Positions 58,326 through 64,000 of a DNA stretch of 64,000 nt are shown piece after piece. Location: assembly GCA_964499935.1 (NCBI GenBank), contig CAZCMS010000001.1:496001-560000 (forward strand), given 5' to 3'. Every line of letters starts with the position of its first letter. Within the stretch, counting starts at the first letter, position 1. Both the position numbers and the translations under genes were made by a program. The notes beneath the pieces were generated by a model that did not search any database, was not told the DNA's origin, and saw only the letters and a program-made list of their open reading frames with translations. This DNA is from CALBGR01 sp964499935. GTDB taxonomy: Bacteria > Patescibacteriota > Saccharimonadia > Saccharimonadales > UBA4665.

Positions 58326-59800
58326 TTGCTCAAGAAATTCGTGATCAGTATACCGTAACAGTAGGTATTGAATGTCATGTGCAGTTAAAGACAAAGACTA
58401 AGCTTTTTGCTGCGGTCGGCAATGATGCTCGTGATGCAGCGCCAAATACGCTGGTAAGTCATATATGTTTTGGCTTACCAGGGGCACTACCGGTATTAAA
58501 TGAGGCTGCAGTACACTTATCTATGCGTGCTGCATTTGCGCTTGGTACGACACCACAAAAATTTAGCAAATTTGATCGAAAGCATTATTTTTACCCAGAC
58601 TTGCCAAAGGGCTATCAGATCACGCAGTTTGATCAGCCAATTATCCTCGATGGTAGTATCACGGTTGATGTCGATGGCGTAGAGAAGGCTATCGGTATAA
58701 CACGAGCGCATATAGAAGAAGATGCCGGCAAGAGCACACATCCAGCTGGAAAAGATTACAGTCTTGTTGACTTAAACCGTGCAGGCACACCACTGCTAGA
58801 AATTGTTAGCGAGCCAGAAATCCACACGCCAGCCGAAGCAAAAGCGTTTGCGCATGAATTATATTTGCGCATGAAGTACGCTGGAGTTTCGGATGCAAAT
58901 TTATATTACGGTAATATGCGTTTCGACGTTAATGTGAGTGTTAGTAAGACGGATGAGTTTGGAACTCGCACAGAAACAAAAAACATTAATTCATTTAGAG
59001 CTGTCGAAAAAGTTGTTGAATACGAATCGTTGCGACAAATTAAAGAGCTCGAAGAAGGTGGTGAAATCGTTCAAGAGACGCGTGGCTGGGACGATTCAAA
59101 GCAGGTGACCTTTACGCAGCGTACAAAAGAGGACGCACATGACTACAGGTATTTTCCTGATCCAGATATTCCACCTGTCGTACTCGAGCAATCGCATATA
59201 GATCAAGTACAGTCAGAGATGCCGATAATGCCTAGCGAATGGCGTGAAAAACTTTCGGCACTACAATTGGATCGGGCAACAATTAGTACCTTGCTTGATG
59301 CTGAAGTCGAGGACGAAATGTATAGCTATCTGACGATCATTGACGAGCATGCAGATAATAAAAAGTTTGCGCAGACACTTGCGAACTGGATGGTAAATAT
59401 TGAAATTCCATTCCAAAACGAAAATAAGGATGCAAAAAATTACCTAAAGGATGTTCAGAGATCAGAATTATTCACAGCAGTGTATACACTTTCTCAAGGC
59501 GGAAAACTGAGCTCGAATAACGTAAAAGCCTTGTTATTGGATATTTTTGTCGAAGGAGTTTTGCCAGAAGATATAGAAAAATATGCTACTGAAAAAGGAT
59601 ATATCCAGGTGTCTGATGAGTCTGCGATACAAGAAATTGTCGAGTCAGTGATAACTGCTAATCAAAAGGCTGCGCAAGATGTACAGAATGGCGAGATGAA
59701 AGCCATCGGATTTTTAGTTGGTCAGGTTATGAAAGAATCAAAAGGCAAGGCAAATCCAGGTATGGCGCAGGAGCTTATTAAAAAACAGCTTAACGTTTAG
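58322..59800 (+). CDS. gatB: Asp/Glu-tRNA amidotransferase subunit B
   Basis: 492 residues. VGIECHVQLKTKTKLFAAVGND, FDRKHYFYPDLPKGYQITQFDQPI, HIEEDAGKSTHP, VDLNRAGTPLLEIVSEPEIHTPAEAKAFA, MRFDVNVSV, and the C-terminal YqeY-like tail. It phosphorylates and binds Glu-tRNA-Gln in the GatCAB complex. It shares the operon with gatC and gatA. Confidence 0.97.
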   Translation: MIAQEIRDQYTVTVGIECHVQLKTKTKLFAAVGNDARDAAPNTLVSHICFGLPGALPVLNEAAVHLSMRAAFALGTTPQKFSKFDRKHYFYPDLPKGYQITQFDQPIILDGSITVDVDGVEKAIGITRAHIEEDAGKSTHPAGKDYSLVDLNRAGTPLLEIVSEPEIHTPAEAKAFAHELYLRMKYAGVSDANLYYGNMRFDVNVSVSKTDEFGTRTETKNINSFRAVEKVVEYESLRQIKELEEGGEIVQETRGWDDSKQVTFTQRTKEDAHDYRYFPDPDIPPVVLEQSHIDQVQSEMPIMPSEWREKLSALQLDRATISTLLDAEVEDEMYSYLTIIDEHADNKKFAQTLANWMVNIEIPFQNENKDAKNYLKDVQRSELFTAVYTLSQGGKLSSNNVKALLLDIFVEGVLPEDIEKYATEKGYIQVSDESAIQEIVESVITANQKAAQDVQNGEMKAIGFLVGQVMKESKGKANPGMAQELIKKQLNV

Positions 59801-59838
59801 TTAATGCTAAGTTTAGTTTCCGCTGCTATACTGTAAGC

Positions 59839-60744
59839 ATGAACGCAAAGTCATCTAAAAAAGTACGGAAAGCAGTTATTGCTGCTGCTGGATTTGGCAC
59901 ACGTTTTTTACCCCAAACAAAAGCAATGCCAAAAGAAATGCTGCCTTTGGTGGATAAGCCGATTATTCAACATATTGTCGAAGAGCTTGTCGATGCTGGG
60001 ATAGAAGACATTGTAATTGTTACAGGCTATCACAAGCGGTCAATTGAAGACCACTTCGATCATATGAGCGCAGAGTTGCGTGCAAATTTGCGTAGTGCCG
60101 GCAAGAAGGACCTCCTTAAAGAGACTGGTAAGATATCCGAACTCGCTAATTTTGCATACATTCGTCAAAAAGGACTGCAGGGAAATGCGACGCCACTACT
60201 AAATGCCGAGCATCTTATCGGAGATGAGCCATTTATCTATGCGTTTGCTGATGATTTTATCGAAGCAACACCATCACGATTTCAGCAGATGATTGCTGCC
60301 TATCAAGAGCATGGTGCAAGTATTCTCTCTTGTATTCGGGTAGAAAATGATATAGATTTTGACCGTTACGGCATTGTGGCTGGAAGTCCTATGGCAGACG
60401 GATTACTGAAAATGGAGACCATTGTTGAGAAGCCAGGGAGAGCAGAGGCGCCGAGCAATTTAGCAAGCGTCAGCGGATATTTATTGACTCCAGATATCTT
60501 TGATTACTTACGTACATCTCAGAAAGACGTAGATACAAAATCCGGAGAAGAATTTATGGTTCAGCCTGCTATGCGAGCCATGATACAGGACGACATAACA
60601 ATGCTTGCCCTTGAGGTCAAGAATGGAAAGTTTTACGATACTGGTAATAAGTTAGAGTATCTTAAAACATTAGTAGACTTTGCTTTAAAGCGCGATGACA
60701 TGAAAGATGAACTTAGGGCGTATCTCCACTCTGTCATAAAGTAA
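59839..60744 (+). CDS. galU: UTP-glucose-1-phosphate uridylyltransferase
   Basis: 301 residues. KAVIAAAGFGTRFLPQTKAMPKEMLPLVDKPIIQHIVEE is the nucleotide site (GxGxRxxPxTK with PKEM), VTGYHKRSIEDHFD, FAYIRQKGLQGNATPLLNAEHLIGDEPFIYAFADDF, IVEKPGRAEAPSNLASVSGYLLTPDIF. Makes UDP-glucose for glycan synthesis, possibly feeding glycosyltransferases such as that at 12175. TATACT lies 6 nt before the ATG. Confidence 0.95.
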   Translation: MNAKSSKKVRKAVIAAAGFGTRFLPQTKAMPKEMLPLVDKPIIQHIVEELVDAGIEDIVIVTGYHKRSIEDHFDHMSAELRANLRSAGKKDLLKETGKISELANFAYIRQKGLQGNATPLLNAEHLIGDEPFIYAFADDFIEATPSRFQQMIAAYQEHGASILSCIRVENDIDFDRYGIVAGSPMADGLLKMETIVEKPGRAEAPSNLASVSGYLLTPDIFDYLRTSQKDVDTKSGEEFMVQPAMRAMIQDDITMLALEVKNGKFYDTGNKLEYLKTLVDFALKRDDMKDELRAYLHSVIK

Positions 60745-60807
60745 TAACTCTAGTCACGCTGTGAGATTAGCTACATTTATGTATCTCAGATATGGTATAG
60801 TCTAAAT

Positions 60808-61071
60808 ATGGAACAAGCTACAGAAATACTCGTTATTATTACTTCATCGGTATTGGTTTTATTTTTACTAATAAGCATCATCTTGCTTATACAACTACTG
60901 ATCCTAATCCGACGCATCAAGCAACTTATTCAAAAAGCAGAAAATGTGGCTGATACAGTAGAGGCAGTTGGCGAAACGCTCAGCAAAGCTGCGGTACCAG
61001 CAGCTGTTGGTAAAATTCTAGGTAATTTTTTGGGCACCTTAGCAAAAGCTGGTAATAAACGGAAGGGGTAG
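60808..61071 (+). CDS. Small membrane protein, first of an envelope trio
   Basis: 87 residues. One long hydrophobic span (ILVIITSSVLVLFLLISIILLIQLLILI), then an amphipathic helix (RRIKQLIQKAENVADTVEAVGETLSKAAVPAAVG) and a basic tail. TATAGT lies 6 nt before the ATG. The gene is followed after 5 nt by a YtxH-type gene, so the trio is one operon. Unknown function. Confidence 0.75.
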   Translation: MEQATEILVIITSSVLVLFLLISIILLIQLLILIRRIKQLIQKAENVADTVEAVGETLSKAAVPAAVGKILGNFLGTLAKAGNKRKG

Positions 61072-61076
61072 AGCAT

Positions 61077-61481
61077 ATGGGCAAAGATAATAGCGGTAAA
61101 TTTGCAATTGCAGCAGTTGTTGCTGCAGCAGCGGGATATGTTGCAGGGATACTCACTGCACCGAAGAGCGGAAAAGAAACGCGCAAAGACATTAAGGATA
61201 TGACGGCCAAGCAATTGCGTGAAATAGAGGCGCAGCTGAAAAAAGTTCATACCGAGCTTAATAATCTTATACAAGATGCTACCGAAAGACTTAATAAGGC
61301 TAGCGGTAATGCAAAGAGTGAATTTGAGCAACGAATCGCGCAAGCTACCAAAGCTAAGGATAAAGTAAGGGTTGCACTAAGTGGCGTCCGTGAGGGCGAA
61401 ACCAGTGATAAAGACTTACAGCGAGCAATAAGCGATGCGGAAAAAGCAATCGAACACTTGAAGGCATATCTAAAGAAGTAA
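61077..61481 (+). CDS. YtxH domain protein
   Basis: 134 residues. A glycine- and alanine-rich hydrophobic start (KFAIAAVVAAAAGYVAGILTAPKSGKETR) is the YtxH signature; the rest is a long charged helix likely to form a coiled coil. Envelope-associated, general stress-like in other bacteria. The third gene of the operon starts on its stop (TAATG). Confidence 0.8.
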   Translation: MGKDNSGKFAIAAVVAAAAGYVAGILTAPKSGKETRKDIKDMTAKQLREIEAQLKKVHTELNNLIQDATERLNKASGNAKSEFEQRIAQATKAKDKVRVALSGVREGETSDKDLQRAISDAEKAIEHLKAYLKK

Positions 61482-61780
61482 TGATTTTCAGAAAAAACAA
61501 AACCCAATCAGCACAAAAAACAAAACCCAAAACATCTAAAGAATACGAGGAAATGGGAAGGCAGATCGAAGCCTTATATAACAGCGTGAACCCTAGCAAG
61601 CGTGTGTTTTACCGTATGGCTTTCCTGAAAGGTGTGCTTGGTGGTGTTGGTGGAGTAATTGGCGCTACGGTCGTTATTGCACTACTTATTTGGGTGTTGT
61701 CCTTGTTTGGTGATGTGCCACTTATAGGCAACTTTGTTGATGCAATACGTCGTACTATCGAGAATGGCCCAGCGAACTAA
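61481..61780 (+). CDS. DUF5665 family membrane protein
   Basis: 99 residues. Polar N-terminus (KTKPKTSKEYEEMGRQIEALYNSV), NPSKRVFYRMAFLKGVLGGVGGVIGATVVIALLIWVLSLFGDVPLIGNFVDAIRRTIE. The last part is the DUF5665 core with one span. It overlaps the YtxH gene stop by one base. Role unknown. Confidence 0.75.
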   Translation: MIFRKNKTQSAQKTKPKTSKEYEEMGRQIEALYNSVNPSKRVFYRMAFLKGVLGGVGGVIGATVVIALLIWVLSLFGDVPLIGNFVDAIRRTIENGPAN

Positions 61781-61949
61781 GGAATTTCAGTACTGGCATG
61801 TAATAATGCTTACAATTAGTCTTGGTCGCTAATTATCAGGATGTTTTTACTACCGATTCTAATGACATGGAGTCAGATGATCTGACGGCGTACTTCGTAA
61901 TAATTAATATTTATGCTATAACTATATTATTATTCCGTGGTGGAGTAAT

Positions 61950-61978
61950 CTGGAGATATCCAGCGACCTCTTGGAGGT
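61950..61978 (+). promoter_or_regulatory. Leader hairpins covering the ribosome site of the 61982 gene
   Basis: CTGG-agatat-CCAG (61950-61963) and ACCTC-TTG-GAGGT (61966-61978). The second stem contains the Shine-Dalgarno GGAGG, 4 nt before the ATG, so translation could be gated by this structure. The promoter is likely TATAAC or TATATT near 61916-61926. Confidence 0.5.
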
Positions 61979-61981
61979 AAT

Positions 61982-62449
61982 ATGTCGGTTTTCGTGACGT
62001 ATGAGATGGCGCAACGAGCGATTGAGCTTGCTCTGCCGAGTATCGAAGCCATGATGAATGGTGGTATTGCCAAGCGTAAGCACGGCTATTTGATTATTGG
62101 CACTATCGATCAGGATGCGCCTGGTCCTGTGCTTGCAGCATCGTGGGCGTTCGGCTATCCGAGCGAATGGGAGCACCCGTACGGGAATATCGCTCTCGAT
62201 AAGTACCTCATCACCAATGAATACGGCATGTCGACACGCGAGGTGCACGATAAGTACCCCGAAAAAGTGGGGTCTCTTCGGACCCCTTACAAGGGCTCTG
62301 ACTTCGATAAGGAGTACGGGCTGATTGTTGCCTATTCGGGTGCTGATGACTACATCGACGAAGTAATTGCTGGGGTTGTTCTCAAGATTCTCATCGGTCT
62401 CATCCGACGTGAAGAGGCAGCTCAGCTCGCTTCGGCCGAGACGTCCTAG
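61982..62449 (+). CDS. Unknown protein, GC-rich gene, possible GlcG/HbpS-like fold
   Basis: 155 residues. YEMAQRAIELALPSIEAMMNGG, then strands HGYLIIGTIDQD and VLAASWAFGYPSEWEHPYGNIALDKYLITN, and the late GLIVAYSGADDYIDEVIAGVVLKIL resembles the GVSGASGDQDE segment of GlcG/HbpS proteins. This is a weak resemblance. It has no membrane span. Codons are GC-rich compared with its neighbours, as in the genes at 12175, 16065, 16730 and 28271. Confidence 0.4.
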   Translation: MSVFVTYEMAQRAIELALPSIEAMMNGGIAKRKHGYLIIGTIDQDAPGPVLAASWAFGYPSEWEHPYGNIALDKYLITNEYGMSTREVHDKYPEKVGSLRTPYKGSDFDKEYGLIVAYSGADDYIDEVIAGVVLKILIGLIRREEAAQLASAETS

Positions 62450-62469
62450 ACAGTAGTCACACGGAATAT

Positions 62470-62559
62470 CCCGGACGGGAAAGGCTCTATGTGAGCAAAT
62501 GCCCGTCCGGGCACGGATCTTATAGCTACTACGCGTATATCGCGACACTGGCAGCTATA
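62470..62559 (+). other. Two hairpins after the GC-rich gene
   Basis: CCCGGACGGG (62470-62479) with CCCGTCCGGG (62502-62511), a 10-bp perfect stem, and TATAGCT (62521-62527) with AGCTATA (62553-62559) enclosing CGCG-TATAT-CGCG. No U-tract. The pattern resembles the tail of the glycosyltransferase gene. Confidence 0.6.
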
Positions 62560-62607
62560 TGATCCTTTTACTTTCTGTCTATATCGGCATTTTGATATAG
62601 TGAACAC

Positions 62608-62976
62608 ATGACTAAGTATATTTATTCTAAGGACGAAGCTCTCGTCAAGCAAAAATTTGGCATTAATCTTATTACCTACGGCTCAGTAACTGAGGATATA
62701 AATTTTGTGCGAGTCAGTGTGTCGGAGGGCCACCTGGAAGAATTCAAAAATACTTCATGGTTCGTCTATTACCTTATTGAAGGTAATGGTGTTTTTGTAC
62801 TTAACGATGAAAAAGTCGGAGCAAAACAGGGAGACGTGATCTCGATACCGCCAAACACACGCATACATTACTTTGGCAAAATGGAGCTCGTGCTAATTGT
62901 CAGTCCACCATGGAAAGCAGAGAACGAAACGCATATTCGTGACGTGGATCCGTCTGAAAATCCTTTGTTAGATTAA
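62608..62976 (+). CDS. Cupin-fold protein
   Basis: 122 residues. VRVSVSEGHLEEFKNTSWFVYYLIEGNGVFVLNDEKVGAKQGDVISIPPNTRIHYFGKMELVLIVSPPWKAENE follows the two cupin motifs, though the usual first His pair is replaced by residues without clear metal ligands. Small-molecule binding or isomerase-type roles are known for the superfamily. TATAGT lies 6 nt before the ATG. Confidence 0.75.
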   Translation: MTKYIYSKDEALVKQKFGINLITYGSVTEDINFVRVSVSEGHLEEFKNTSWFVYYLIEGNGVFVLNDEKVGAKQGDVISIPPNTRIHYFGKMELVLIVSPPWKAENETHIRDVDPSENPLLD

Positions 62977-63089
62977 GCAGGAATTGTATCTAAGCATTTC
63001 GTGACGTGTGTTGTAAAAGTTAAGCTTTAGGCCAATGCTGTATCAGGGTATACTTAAGTATAAGTAAATAAATCCAGAGGGTACTGTAA

Positions 63090-64000
63090 ATGGCAAAAGA
63101 TGCTGCTAAAGTGTCGTTAAAACCGAGTGATTATGTGCATCTGCATAATCACACGCAATTTAGTCTGTTGGACGGTTTGACGCGCGTTGGTCCACTCATG
63201 GATTTTACAAAAGAGCATGGCATGGAAGCCGTGGCAATGACCGACCATGGAACTATGTCTGGCGCCATCGAGTTTTACAAAGAGGCAAAAGCCAAAGGCA
63301 TAAAGCCAATAATTGGACTCGAAACGTATGTTGCTGCTCGCAAACACACCGATAAAGATCCGCAAAAAGATAAAAACCGATTTCATTTAATTTTGCTAGC
63401 TACGAATATGAAGGGCTATCAAAATCTGATGCAACTTTCGACAATTGCTAACCTGGATGGATTCTACTATTATCCGCGTATCGACCATGATCTGCTAGAA
63501 AAATATAACGAAGGCATTATCGCACTCAGCGGATGCATGAGCGGTGAAGTTGGCAGCGCACTAAAACAAGATCAGTACGAACAAGCACGAGACATAGCCA
63601 AGTGGTATAAGGGTATCTTTGGTGATAGATATTATCTTGAGCTCCAAGATCATGGACACCCAGATAATCCACTTACGAGCATCGATCAGCAGCAAATCAA
63701 CGAAGGAATTTTAAAATTAGGCAAGGAATTGGATATCCCAGTTGCGCTTACCTGTGACGCTCACTACCTTTATCATGAAGATCAAGATGCACATGAAATT
63801 CTATTGTGTGTAGGAACAGGATCATTTTTGAGTGACGAAAAACGTATGTCTTTGAAGGATTTTCCTTTGCATGTGGTTCCTCCAGAAGAGCTTATTGAGC
63901 GTTGGGGCGCTGATAATCCAGATGTAATCACTAACACCAAAGCCATTGCCGATCGTTGTGATCTGGAGCTTGAGCTGGGAAAAATTTTAATTCCTAGTTT
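63090..64000 (+). CDS. dnaE: DNA polymerase III alpha subunit, N-terminal part (3' end outside window)
   Basis: The frame is open from ATG 63090 to the window end, about 303 residues. The PHP domain is clear: YVHLHNHTQFSLLDGLTRVG, EAVAMTDHGTMSGAIEFY, IKPIIGLETYVAARK, FHLILLATNMKGYQNLMQLS, GIIALSGCMSGEVG, LTCDAHYL. This is the start of the replicative polymerase. AGAGGG lies 9 nt before the ATG. Confidence 0.97.
   Translation, partial: MAKDAAKVSLKPSDYVHLHNHTQFSLLDGLTRVGPLMDFTKEHGMEAVAMTDHGTMSGAIEFYKEAKAKGIKPIIGLETYVAARKHTDKDPQKDKNRFHLILLATNMKGYQNLMQLSTIANLDGFYYYPRIDHDLLEKYNEGIIALSGCMSGEVGSALKQDQYEQARDIAKWYKGIFGDRYYLELQDHGHPDNPLTSIDQQQINEGILKLGKELDIPVALTCDAHYLYHEDQDAHEILLCVGTGSFLSDEKRMSLKDFPLHVVPPEELIERWGADNPDVITNTKAIADRCDLELELGKILIPS

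Noticed and set aside
1..64000. UGA read as glycine (as in some CPR lineages)
   Set aside because: TGA ends several conserved genes at the expected place, for example pheS with its ATGA overlap, and no in-frame TGA is seen in recognised genes.
1..64000. CRISPR array or cas genes
   Set aside because: No regularly spaced direct repeats and no Cas-like protein seen; the only short repeats are the tandem 11-mer at 4526, the tRNA fragment and the 23-nt leader pair.

Overview
The window looks like a chromosomal piece of a Patescibacteria/CPR genome, most likely a Candidatus Saccharibacteria (TM7) member. This is inferred from gene content (two-subunit transketolase, gatCAB with an extra membrane gene inserted, DUF475, MGH1-type glycoside hydrolase, YtxH/DUF5665 proteins) and from the moderately AT-rich sequence. 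TGA is used as a normal stop (for example at the pheS end), which argues against lineages that recode UGA as glycine. Many genes carry a TATACT/TATAAT-like box only 5-9 nt before the ATG, so leaderless mRNAs appear common.

Layout. 1-6.6 kb: the end of an ABC-2 permease, an acyltransferase, small DUF proteins, a divergent GAPDH paralogue coupled to pgk (minus strand), a winged-helix/ATPase regulator, a PNPOx-like protein and a VOC protein. 6.7-12 kb: a P-loop kinase-like protein, tRNA-Gln with a nearby partial copy of its 5' half, a HAD phosphatase, metK behind a SAM-riboswitch-like leader with terminator, a tandem LuxR-type HTH protein, rarA and a membrane protein. 12.1-19 kb: a GC-rich glycosyltransferase gene with a multi-hairpin tail, typA, two GC-rich small membrane protein genes, then an IS982-family and an IS481-family element side by side. 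19-28 kb: a metallopeptidase, DUF475, an alpha/beta-hydrolase/PAP2 fusion, a Fur/ZIP divergent pair, MscS, RmuC, a glycosidase and YajQ. 28.1-29.3 kb: a third GC-rich patch holding one small membrane/coiled-coil gene, a 23-nt leader repeated exactly twice, and about 500 bp of non-coding, hairpin-dense sequence.

29.3-39 kb: pheS-PNPOx-SGNH hydrolase-pheT, a hairpin-rich gap, an RND transporter, a membrane-anchored FKBP, a glutaredoxin and trxB. 39-50 kb: an unknown protein, a ferredoxin reductase-like protein, a glycerophosphodiesterase, then a sugar-phosphate block: ppa, Nudix, gap, rpiB, rpe, transketolase N and C, class II aldolase, a PfkB kinase and an unknown protein. 50-64 kb: a LOG protein, a prepilin-like protein, uvrB, a long hairpin, an alpha/beta hydrolase, a putative nucleotidyltransferase/HD-hydrolase pair, gatC-gatA-(membrane protein with an R-x4-H motif)-gatB, galU, three small envelope proteins, a fourth GC-rich gene with a structured tail, a cupin protein and the 5' part of dnaE.

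The central-metabolism genes together cover the lower glycolytic GAPDH/PGK steps and the non-oxidative pentose phosphate interconversions. The parts that ordinary annotation does not explain are the dispersed GC-rich genes with structured untranslated regions, the 28.7-29.2 kb non-coding block, and the nucleotidyltransferase/HD pair.
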